This document shows positions 1 to 9,403 of a stretch of 64,000 nucleotides of DNA, in pieces. The stretch spans positions 53,856,773-53,920,772 of the forward strand of contig NC_079495.1 of NCBI RefSeq assembly GCF_030052815.1, read 5' to 3'. The notes below the pieces were generated by a model, which was not told where the DNA came from, made no database searches, and worked only from the letters and a program-made list of their open reading frames with translations. Position 1 is the first letter of the stretch, and the number at the start of each line of letters is the position of its first letter. A program made the position numbers and the translations under genes. Source of the DNA: Hevea brasiliensis (Eukaryota > Streptophyta > Magnoliopsida > Malpighiales > Euphorbiaceae).

Positions 1-1200
1 GCTGACTATGTGACTAAGTGTTTGACATGTTAGCAAGTCAAAGCAGAACATCAAGTTCCATCAGGATTGCTACAGCCTATAAGCATACCTGAATGGAAGT
101 GGGACCGGGTCACTATGGATTTTGTTAGTGGTCTACCCCTCACCCAAAGGAAGCATGATGCAGTATGGGTGATAATGGATAGATTGACGAAGTCAGCACA
201 TTTTCTGCCAGTTAGGACTGACTACTCACTAGAGAAGCTAGCAGAATTGTATATTAGTGAGATAGTTAGATTGCATGGAATCCCACTTTCCATCATATCT
301 GACCGAGACCCAAGATTTACATCGAGATTCTGGAAAAAGTTGCAAGAAGCCTTGGGCACACAACTCTGCTTTAGCACGGCTTTTCATCCTCAGACGGATG
401 GACAGTCAGAACGAGTAATCCAGGTAAACCAAAGAACTAATTGAATTTTTGCAATTAATAAATTGAAATGATAGTAACAATGTAAATTATGTGATAGATC
501 CTGGAGGATATGCTAAGGAGTTGTGTCGTTGAGTTTGAGGGGAGTTGGGATAGATACCTCCCACTGGCAGAATTCGCATACAACAATAGCTACCAAGCTA
601 GCATTCAAATGGCTCCGTATGAAGCACTGTATGGGAGGAAATGTAGAACCCCAGGGTTTTGGACTGAATTGGGCGAAGATAAGCTGGTAGGACCAAGTGA
701 AACAAACTGAGGAAAAAGTGAAAATAATCAAAGCTAACCTGAAGATTGCCTCCGATAGACAGAAGTCGTATGCTGACCTGAAGAGAAAAGAAATAAAATA
801 TGCGGTTGGGGACAAAGTGTTCCTCAAGGTGTCACCGTGGAAGAAGGTACTAAGGTTTGAAAGAAAAGGTAAGTTGAGTCCTAGGTTTATTGGCCCATAT
901 GAAGTCATTGAACGTGTGGGACCAGTAGCCTATAGGCTAGCTTTACCACCAGAGCTGGACAAGATCCACAATGTGTTCCACGTGTCCATGCTCAGAAGAT
1001 ACTGCTCAGATCCTTCACATGTCATCTCCATGGAAGAAATTGAAGTACAACCGGACTTGACATATACAGAAGAACCTATACGGATCCTAGCTCAAGAAGT
1101 GAAGGAACTGAGAAATAAACAAATTTCACTGGTGAAAGTGCTTTGGAGGCACCACAACATTGAAGAGGCAACTTGGGAAAGTGAAGAGATGATGAGGTAA
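1..1200 (+). pseudogene. pol: Integrase and chromodomain-like tail of element A (5'-truncated, broken)
   Basis: Retrotransposon integrase inserts cDNA into chromosomes; the C-terminal chromodomain-like tail is thought to guide targeting to heterochromatin. Visible in order: the CxxC half of the HHCC zinc finger (about 19-39), the catalytic core with TMDFVSG (about 112-132), SDRDPRF (about 298-318) and the [11 protein letters not shown] block carrying the catalytic glutamate (about 382-414), the GDKVFLKVSPWK segment (808-843), and a tail with VLWRHHNIEEATWESEEMMR (1138-1197). Damage: an in-frame TAG at 31-33 replaces a Gln codon, a frameshift lies near 690 where a few bases are missing, and TAA at 1198 replaces Gln. 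A 74-nt intron-like insertion lies at 424-497. The protein is dead as it stands unless the insertion is spliced and the other lesions are ignored. Confidence 0.88.
424..497 (+). other. Intron-like GT-AG insertion in the integrase
   Basis: 74 nt, very AT-rich, beginning GTAAAC after CAG and ending GATAG before ATCCTGGAG. It sits exactly between the codons for Gln and Ile of a motif read without interruption in elements D and E (VIQILEDML). Removing it restores the frame exactly, since 74 is not a multiple of three. It contains ACTAAT, a branch-point-like string, near 436. Family members in this window lack it. Confidence 0.6.
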
Positions 1201-1800
1201 CAGTTCCCTCAACTGTTTGCATCAGGTAAATTTCAAGGACGAAATTTAAATTAGATGGGAAGAGTTGTAACACCCTCCCTGTAGCAACTCTGTACATTCT
1301 ATTCCGTGACGATGTCGGTCGGACTGACTAGAACGTCCAGAAAAATATTTAAACTAAAGTGAGGAACCATAATTAACTCAAATATTAATAAGAAAAATTT
1401 AGGAAAAATTTTAAAAATAAAATACAACCAAGTTAAATGAGCCGGTGCCCTAACGATGGGCAACCTAGTGAGAAGTTATGGTTCTCGCAACTAGGAGCCC
1501 TAGACCCAGGGGAAAATTATAAAATAATTTTTGGGACTCCAGAGAAGGATCATTGAGATTCTTATGGCATTAAAATGCCAAGGAAATGCTTAAAAAAAAA
1601 TTTCAATCGGTACAAACAATTTTAGCCCGGTAAGCCAAATGGAGGGCATTTTGGTCATTTCGTCTTTAGAGATGATTTTTTACCAACTTGTCCATTTATG
1701 CAAGTGAATTATATGACATAAAATATGAACAAATATTAATGAAAATTTATTTAAAAATGAATAAGCAATGAAAGAAAAGAAAATGGAAATAATGGGATTT

Positions 1801-1832
1801 ATTACCTCATGCTTATGTAAGCATGAGGTAAT
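1801..1832. repeat. Perfect palindrome in U3 of LTR A
   Basis: Two 15-bp arms (ATTACCTCATGCTTA and its exact complement) separated by TG. It lies about 535 bp into the LTR, just upstream of the CT-rich leader, where other LTR types carry different palindromes. Confidence 0.9.
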
Positions 1833-3707
1833 TAAAAATGCTATGGCCAATCAAAATTAAGCAAGACAATTAAAATGTAATAAAAATGGATAAATGAGGC
1901 AGAATTCTAGAAACCCAAAACAGCTCCCTCTCTTCTTCATCAAGCCGCCCACTCACCTCACCCCATTCCACCATTAATAACCTTTCAACCTCCATTTCCC
2001 TAGCTTTCTTCCACTAAAAACCCTAATTGCTAACACAAAAATTCATTCTATCATCTTGGTGATTCTTATGGGAGCAAAAAAGAAAAGGAAACCAAGACTT
2101 TGAGAAAGTGGGAAATTCACTCCATTAGAGGTTAGTGACCTAAACCTTGAATTTCACTTAAATTTCATGTTTAAGAACTATAAATGTGTGCAAATGACAA
2201 AAAAATTTGATGAAACACCATTGGTATGCTAACCCTAAATTTTGGCAGCCATGGTTAGGGTAATATGGTGATGATTTTTGGGGAGCTAACATGCTAGTAT
2301 GGCTGCCCTTAATGTGTATCTCATAAGTGAATTGATAAATGCAATGATAATGCATGGTTTTGAAATGTTGAGTTAGGGTTTGGGTTGAAGAATGAGACTT
2401 TGATCTTGTGATGATGGAAGTAGGCTTTAATGGTCCATTAGTGACCATTTGGTTTGGTTTGAACAAAAAATGAAGTGAATTGGGTTGTGGGAATTGAGAT
2501 TTGTGTGGCTGCCCTTGGTGACCTGCAGAATTGGACATGAGTCCAGTAGGTTTGGGCAGTAATAACTTGAATTATAGAGGTCCAATTGGTGCAAGGCCAA
2601 TTGGACATGAAACTAGACACATAATGGCACAACTTTGGTGAAGAAACCCTGCCTAAAAAACCAAACCAAGTTGACCTGTAATCTGCCTGGGCAAAATGAC
2701 CAAATGAACAGTGTTTGGTCATTTGGCCATAACTCAATGTAGAAAGGTCCAATTGACCTGAAATTTTACCAGAAACAAGCTGAGATATAGACCAACAACT
2801 TTCATGAAGAAACCTGACCCAAATTATGACCATAACCTAGTCAAATTGCCAACCAAACTTGAGTTACCAAATCTGGCAGAAACAATTTTACCCAGAATTT
2901 TGGGTTCTGCCCAATTCGGCAAGTTATGGTTTTTAGGCCATAACTTGGGTTACAAAACTCCAAATGGAGTGATTCAAAAAAGGAAATTCAACTAGACAAA
3001 ATGAGGAATAACTTTCATATTGAGCATTTTTCTAAATTCCCACTGCAAAAGTGACTAATGGAACAGTAAACCGAAAGCTTGAAAACTGAAAATTCTGTCC
3101 AATTCACATTAAGCTTAGAGATGGTATTGGCAACCAATACCAACAAGTTTAAAATGCAAAATGTGATATGTTGATGATATTTAAACTAATTTACCTATTG
3201 TCAATGCAAGAGTCAACATTTTGGTTGACTAATGAAGTGAATAGTAGTCATAAAAATTTTAATTTCAAAGAATTACACAAATTAAAAGTGTTAAATGCCC
3301 TAGTAGGCCTAATGTGATTGGTTTGGATAGGTTGGCATGCCAATAGGGTTCTGTTAGCAGTACTGCATATGGCTTCATGCCATTCTGTATTTCATGGCTT
3401 CCCATGCCATTCTGTGACATAATAGCCTTTGGCTATGATATTGAGTTGTTATACGCGGGTTTAATCCCCGATAATTATTACAGCTTATTAGTTGTTCTAT
3501 TACACACCGGGAGACACAATGTAACTGATGGTGTGATGGTCTGAGGTACTTAGTATCCAGTACCAGTTTACCCGTTTATCCAGTCCAGTCGACTAGTATA
3601 GGTTACTCGGGCAATGTTAATAAACATTATCAAACTTAAATCGAATAATACTGCAATAAATATCAAAAATTAAGTCTACCCAGAAATGTAAACATACATT
3701 CTACATT

Positions 3708-3711
3708 TTTA

Positions 3712-3742
<31 letters not shown>

Positions 3743-3756
3743 TTATTTTATTTTAT
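3708..3756 (+). repeat. TTTTTA/TTTTA microsatellite
   Basis: Tandem TTTTTA and then TTTTA units just upstream of the conserved hairpin in LTR A. The inverted LTR copies of the same type lack a run of this length, so it looks like a local expansion. Confidence 0.85.
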
Positions 3757-4389
3757 ATTATCACCACTAAGCAGAATTGCTTAGCGCATCGCTTTTGCCA
3801 CGCGCAGGTACTGGAGACATAGCTGGGGAGTCCAGCAAGCCTCATACAGGGTGAGCCTTCATATTTGCACTCAGAGTTCGGAGTCACCTCATATTGTAGT
3901 GCATTTGGTAGGACATTAGGCCACTTTTGACATTTTGATATTTTGATATTTTGATATTTTATATTTTGTAAACTTCTGTAATGTATATTAAAAAATCATG
4001 TAATTATACTTTAGATGTAAGTATCTATGAAATATGTTCAGTAATAAATTGAGCATTTTTCATTGAGTTGACTGTGTTTTGAATTGAATTGAATTTTGAG
4101 ATACTGAAGTGAATTGAGAAATTGTTGAGAATATATTGGAGATGGATTGAGAATAATGTGATGATATTATTGGGAGTGTTTTTAACAGGTTCAGAAGAAC
4201 TATTTTTCCAATTTATAGCCGGCACTCTGCCGGATTTTTTATAAAATTTGCGAAAAAATTTAGATTTATCAAAAATTATAAATAAAGAATTAAAAGAGAT
4301 TAATTGAAATTGAAACATGAATTGGTGTTCCGACACACTGAGTGGCATAACTTGCTTGGCTACATTGTAGACGGGTAAGGGGTGTCATA

Positions 4390-5310
4390 GTCATGGCCTA
4401 AGATGTGTTATTGTTTGGCAACACTATGTTTATTAAATTGTTTGATCAAGTTGTGCTATATTAAGTTTTGAAAATTATAATTTGTTATAAATGTGATTTG
4501 AGAAAAAAATTGTTAAATGCGATTATGAGATTTTTGAATGATGATTTGTTCATAAATGTTTTATATTTTGCACTTTATGCTTATTGTGCACCACTGAGTA
4601 TTTATATACTCAGTGATAGCTTTAACTTGCTGTCGCAGATAGGGAAAAGGACATAGCAGCAAAGCGAGTTGCTACAATTAGAGAGGAGCATAATTGAAGA
4701 ATTTTTGTACGGGTATTTTTCTATACCCTGGCAGTTTAGTTTGATGTAAATATGATAGTATACATATGTATCTCTGTAATTTGAGCAGTTGTACAGATAA
4801 AATTGTAATAATATTATTTTTGAGATTTTGCATCTGTAAATTAACTTATGATTGTAAATTAATGATTTAAAATGTAATGTGCATGAGTTATGAAAATTTT
4901 TTGAGATATTAATTCTTGATTTGAAATTTGGATTTTGAATTGAAGTGTTGTTATCGCTGTTGATTTGAAGTTTGGTGGTTGCAAATAGAGTTGTGATTAA
5001 GAAATATATTGGGAGTGTTTCTATTTTCAGGTTTTGAAGAATTGTTTTCTCAAAATACAGACGGCACTCTGCCGAAATTTTTGCAAAAATTACGGAGATT
5101 TTAAATATCCAAAAATTTGATTTATGTTTGGACTCTAAATGAAGGTTTTTAAAATTTGAAAAAAAATTTTACCTACCAATTCCAAAATGAACGAAAATTG
5201 TTTTAAAATCCCTTGCAGTATATTTAATGGGTTATCGGTAGGTGAAGTACGATAATTCATTAGGTGTACTACGGGAACATGTTACATCTTACGAGGAGTA
5301 GGGTGTGACA
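4390..5310 (+). repeat. 3' end of the LTR of element X
   Basis: Starts abruptly after LTR A, inside a motif seen in full-length LTRs (GTCATGRCCTAA), and ends GGGTGTGACA, the standard 3' terminus here. It contains the hairpin CTGAGTATTTATATACTCAG (4594-4613) and the following GCAG (4636-4639). The remainder of X lies left of the window. It is followed by sequence matching the inside of LTR H/G (46371 onward), so X is itself inserted in LTR H; the right target-site copy is TAAGC. Confidence 0.85.
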
Positions 5311-5533
5311 TAAGCATATCTCCCACCAGAAGTGTCCAATTTAAATGAGCCATACCAATCTTGAAAGCTAAAAATAGGCCTAAAACATTGTTTTAGACAA
5401 CTTCCTCAAATTATAAACGTATAAGGTTAGAATTTAAGGTCAAAGCCATTGACCTAATTAAGGACCATGCTAATATAGGACCTTTGAGTCCAAGTTAACA
5501 ATTTGTCTATAACGAATTCTATAAGACTTGAAA
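5311..5533 (+). repeat. Fragment 1 of LTR H (5' LTR of element G)
   Basis: Closely matches 46371-46588 in the 3' LTR of G, including CATATCTCCCACCAGAAGTG. It ends in TGAAA, the target-site duplication of element D, and the same LTR resumes at 28605. No coding content. Confidence 0.85.
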
Positions 5534-6049
5534 TGTAACACCCCGAACCTTCGAGTTATGAATAGTACCATTTTTAGTCCGTGACTAATACTATTCAAAG
5601 ACACCTTGAGGACCAAAAATAAATAGAAAATTAATTGAAATAGTCACAATAAAAATTCTAGTGAACAAAAAAGCTAATGACTCATCGGGTATAAAAAGAA
5701 GGATTATGACCCGATGAGGGGCATTTTGGTCAATTCACCTCAAGAGTTGACTTTTGACCAAAATGTCAATTAAATTAAATGAAATTAATGAATTGAATTA
5801 TGGGGTAAAAATTGAAGAAAAATTCAAGTAAAAATATGTAAGGGAAAATTTATGAAATGAAAAGTTAAACTTTCATTTCCATTATGACAAAATTAAAATG
5901 AAAGACTTATGGGCTTTTGATAGTTAAATTTAATTATTTAATTAAAAGGAAAAATTAAGTGTAAATGTAAAAAAAAAGGAATAAAAATTTAAGTTTAATT
6001 ATCCTTATGACACAATTAAAATTTATAATTTTAATAAGCTAATTTTGGG

Positions 6050-6094
6050 GATATATATATGTATATATATATATAAGAAGACAAATGTCTTCTT
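6050..6094 (+). promoter_or_regulatory. Candidate TATA region and hairpin of LTR D
   Basis: A TATATA-rich run leads into AAGAAGACA-AA-TGTCTTCTT (6075-6094; 9-bp arms), followed by a CT-rich stretch typical of plant retrotransposon leaders. The 3' LTR has the same hairpin at 13309-13328. Promoter function is inferred from position and composition only. Confidence 0.4.
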
Positions 6095-7119
6095 CATTTC
6101 TTTTTCTTCATAAGATGCCACCACCCTCTCCTTTCTCTTCCTCTCTCTCTCTCTCTCTCTCTCTCTTTTTCTCTTCTTCTTCCACTTCTTCCCCTCATTG
6201 ATTTCCCCTCCTAAGTTTTAATTCCCTTAAATTTCCTTCATAAACTCCATAGCCTACTAAAAGAAAATATCAAAGAGATCTTTGATTGGGAGATTAAAAG
6301 CACGGAGAACAAGAATTGGGAGAAAAGTGAAGTTGGAAAGAAATCAACAAGAGGTAAGTTTCTTTTCATGTTAGATTAGTTGTATAAACTTGGAATGAAG
6401 TTAATTTATGATGAAATTTCATAAGAAAATAAAAGAAAACATGTATGGAACCTAAACTAGGGTTTTGGCCAAATGAGAGAAAAATTAGGGTTTGATGTAT
6501 TTTTAGTTAAATTGATGATAAATCTAAGTTAAAGTGAAGTAGTATGCATGATTGGAAGTAGTAAGATTTCATGGGATTGCATAAATTTAATTATGGGAGA
6601 TTAGGGTTCATGGGAAAATTGGGTTTTGGTGTTAGAGAGTGAAGTTGGTGTGTGTAGTATTAAATTATAATCATTTGAGGTTTATTTAGTTTGAATTGAC
6701 ATTGGGTTGATGAATGGAAGTAATGAAATGGTAGGATTAGGGAAAATTATAAACTTTGGTGTTTGAAAATTGTGGGGTTTGTGCTAGGAAGTGCCATTGA
6801 TGTGTCAATGCTAAATTAAAGTCATTTTGGGTGAATTAAATGTGAATTGAGGTTGGTTAATAGAAGTAATTGAAGAAATGAAAAATTGAACTTAGGGCAG
6901 AATTTTGCACACTGATATCAGTGTGTTTGGAAGCCCATAACTTAAGCTACACAACTCTAATTGTTGTGAAACCAATTGGAAACGAAACTTAAGACATAGG
7001 GCTAGAATTTTCATAAAGATACCTTGCCCCGAAAATGACCTTAAGCTACCCGAAATGAGCCTTGAAATGGGAGATAAATTTCTGGAACCTGCAGAATTAT
7101 GCACATGAACAGTAAAGTT

Positions 7120-7720
7120 TAAACAGCCATAACACTCTCTAGAAAACACTAATTTAGGTGATTCTAAAACCAATGTAAACCTAAGATATAGTAGAACATT
7201 TTATATGAAGAATGTTAGGCCAAATTATGAACTTAACTCAATCAAATTGCGGAACGAATTCGAGTCACCGAATCTGGCAGAATCTAGGCACCTAAAATTG
7301 ACAAAATGAACACTAAATTTTTCAAGGCTATAACTCTCTCTAGAAAACTCCGATTTAAGCGATTCTTGAACTAATGGAAACCTAAGACATAGTAGAACAT
7401 TTCATATGCAGAAAATTAGACAAAATTATGAACTTAACTCAATCAAATTGCAGAACGAATTCGGGTCACTGAATATGCCAGAATCTGGGCACCTAAAATT
7501 GACCAAATAAATAGTAAATTTTGCAAGGCTATAACTCTCTCTAGAAATCTCTGATTTAGGCAATTCTTGAACCGATGGAAACCTAAGACATATTAGAACA
7601 TTTCATATGAAGAACATTATGCCAAATAATGGACTTAACTTGATCAAATTGCTGAACAAAGTTGGATTAATAAATCTGCCAGAACTAAATCTGCAGCATG
7701 AACAGTGACGTAAACAGTAA
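7120..7720 (+). repeat. Tandem array of about 203-bp units inside LTR D
   Basis: Three imperfect units, recognisable by ACTCAATCAAATTG-type strings at about 7238, 7440 and 7644 and by CTCTCTAGAAAACTCCGATT-type strings between them. The matching array in the 3' LTR lies at about 14310-14940. The units are variants of the 'CATAACT' module found in every LTR type of this window. Confidence 0.8.
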
Positions 7721-8730
7721 TCGTGTTTTGGGCATAACTTGAGCTACACAGCTCCGAATTAGGCAATTCAAAAAGGAAAATAAAGTTAAGACCTAAATGA
7801 ATAATTTTCATGAAGAACACCTCATCAAATTAAGATCGAAACTAGGTACAAATTGGGTTCAAAGATTGGGGCACCAAGCTGTCCCGAAACCAAAATATTC
7901 TAAAATTTTCAAAGCTAACTTGGGATGCATTAGACATGCATGTAATGAGCTCTCGGTAGCAATTGAGATTGGTATTGAGGTATTTTATTTGTTTATTTTC
8001 AGTAGAAAAAGAAGTTGGAACGGACAAGGAGAAGTAGGTAACAAGGAAGGAGAATTATTGAAGGTTTGTGCACAACTAACCTTTTTCTTTATTTTAGCTT
8101 CGTAAATTGATTTGAATGAGTTTATTTGAATGAGTTTGATTTGAAATGAGTTTATTTTGAATGAGGTATGTTTTTCTCTTGTATTTGAGGAATTTGTGTG
8201 TTGCCACCCCTTTTATGGGTTTTATGATGATTTGAATATGTTATTGTTTTGCAAACGTTATTATTGGTCTAAAAACTCTTGAAAGTTGTTTTGAAACCAC
8301 AGTTAGCATGACAGTTCCTTCGGAACTTCCCAGTAGTAAGGGCTACTTGGGGTTTTATAATTGATATTGATTATGTCTCCCATTAATAATGGTTAGTGGG
8401 GTAAGACTACATGAGTACTCATTAGCTAGCTAGCCCTTCCCTCATCAATAATGGTTAGTGAGGTTGAGATTGCTTTGTCGTGGTGTACAACACGGCACTG
8501 ATCGTGAAATTTTATGTCATGGCCTGAACTGTGTGTTAATGTTGGCAACACTAATGCTTTGTGAATTGTGATTTATGAAGTATGATTTCTCATTTGAAAT
8601 GTTATTCCAATAAATGGCTCTTATGAACTTAGAACTATTGTGAAGTTTTCATGCTTAAGAAAAATGTGATTTATTATGCTTTAACAAATTGTGTTTTACC
8701 TTAATTTTTAAAGTTATTAGTTGTACACCA

Positions 8731-8770
8731 CTGAGTGATATACTCAGCGATAACTTCTTTATGTTGTCGC
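8731..8770 (+). other. Conserved tandem hairpins in LTR D (5' copy)
   Basis: Hairpin 1 is CTGAGTGATATACTCAG (8731-8747). Hairpin 2 pairs GCGATAAC (8747-8754) with GTTGTCGC (8763-8770), followed by AGGTAAG. The 3' LTR has CTAAGT/ACTTAG (15950-15966) and GCGATAGC/GCTATCGC (15966-15989). Stems are kept in both, although several bases differ. Confidence 0.75.
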
Positions 8771-9230
8771 AGGTAAGGAAAAGGAGAAGGCTGCTGAGTG
8801 AGAGACTTGAAAGCAACATTTTGATATTGTTTGTGGGTATATATTGTAGTTATACCCCTGTAATTTCCTTTTGATGTATTTTGCACCTATATGTATGGAT
8901 GTACGGATATTGAGCAGTTTGTATTTAAAAGCATTGCATTGCTATCACATTTTGAGTTTGTAACTATTTTGTATTTTACTTTGAGACTTATGAAAATGTA
9001 ACTTTTGCAATATTTAGTCTATCATTATTTCTAATGAATGTTTACATGTAATTTTAACTATTCTCATGCAGTTTTCCGCAAAAGAATTTATAAGATAAAA
9101 AGTTATGGTTTGTTTTAAAATCCTTTGTAGCATAACTAAGGGGTTATCAGTAGGTGGAGTTCGGTAATTCCTTAAGTATGCTACGGGAACATGTCGTGCC
9201 TTACTAGGGATAAGGTGTGACATGTTTTAG

Positions 9231-9242
9231 TGGTATTAGAGC
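9231..9242 (+). other. Primer-binding site of element D
   Basis: TGGTATTAGAGC, one mismatch from TGGTATCAGAGC, the complement of the initiator methionine tRNA 3' end used by many plant gypsy elements. It lies 8 nt after the LTR end, a normal distance. Confidence 0.88.
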
Positions 9243-9403
9243 TTTGGTTTTCGTACAAGTTTTGAAATTGCATATTTGAAAATTTTTGATAAGTATAACT
9301 GCTCAATTGTCATTATTGATACATATAGTGTATTACATCATAAATATGGACTAATGGAGGGAAATCTCCTTGTGTTGGTTGTTCAGGGAGTAGAATTCTT
9401 TGT
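9243..9403 (+). other. Leader of element D
   Basis: Non-coding leader. 9295-9339 is the reverse complement of blocks in the LTR (8873-8920). 9356-9374 holds GGAG-GGAAAT-CTCC, a small stem-loop present in all five leaders visible here. Just after it the sequence jumps into the protease, marking the gag deletion. Confidence 0.7.

Larger units (their letters stand above)
1..4389 (+). mobile_element. Element A: 3' part of a Ty3/gypsy chromovirus-like LTR retrotransposon
   Basis: The window opens inside the integrase of a plus-strand element whose 5' LTR, gag, protease and RT lie off the left edge. Integrase and a chromodomain-like tail (1-1200) are followed by a degraded polypurine stretch and a 3' LTR (1266-4389). 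The domain order integrase, chromodomain, LTR is that of plant chromoviruses; the 3.1-kb LTR suggests the Tekay/Del group (inference). Directly after the LTR the sequence becomes the middle of another LTR (element X), so A is inserted in X. The left target-site copy is outside the window and cannot be checked; the right flank is GTCAT. Confidence 0.9.
1266..4389 (+). repeat. 3' LTR of element A (3124 bp)
   Basis: Begins TGTAACACC directly after a degraded purine run and ends TGTCATA, where related LTRs end TGTCACA. The same LTR type occurs twice more, in inverted orientation, at 54339-60284. Inside are a 32-bp palindrome (1801-1832), a CT-rich leader (about 1920-2030), a splice-donor-like AG|GTTAGT at 2131, several degenerate 'CATAACT' modules (about 2560-3060), a TTTTA microsatellite (about 3708-3756), and the conserved hairpin CTAAGCAGAATTGCTTAG at 3777-3794. 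No ORF of note. Confidence 0.88.
5534..9222 (+). repeat. 5' LTR of element D (3689 bp)
   Basis: Begins TGTAACACCCC and ends GGTGTGACA. Features in order: TA-rich run and hairpin (6050-6094), CT repeat (about 6140-6170), splice-donor-like AG|GTAAGT (6354), a tandem array of about 203-bp units (about 7120-7720), the near-palindrome CGTGGTGTACAACACG (8479-8494), tandem hairpins (8731-8770), and the segment complementary to the leader (8873-8920). It is very similar to the 3' copy at 12735. Confidence 0.93.

Noticed and set aside
6131..6170. Functional significance of the CT dinucleotide repeat
   Set aside because: It differs in length between the two LTRs of D and behaves as a simple microsatellite in a CT-rich leader.
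6892..7173. Minus-strand reading frame of 93 codons in LTR D (and similar ones at 14164, 55468, 60237, 61120)
   Set aside because: These peptides are antisense readings of the 'CATAACT' module. Frames are not conserved between the LTR copies and there is no recognisable domain.
7120..7720. CRISPR array
   Set aside because: Units of about 203 bp are imperfect, contiguous and AT-rich, with no short direct repeats separated by unique spacers; the sequence is a plant LTR.
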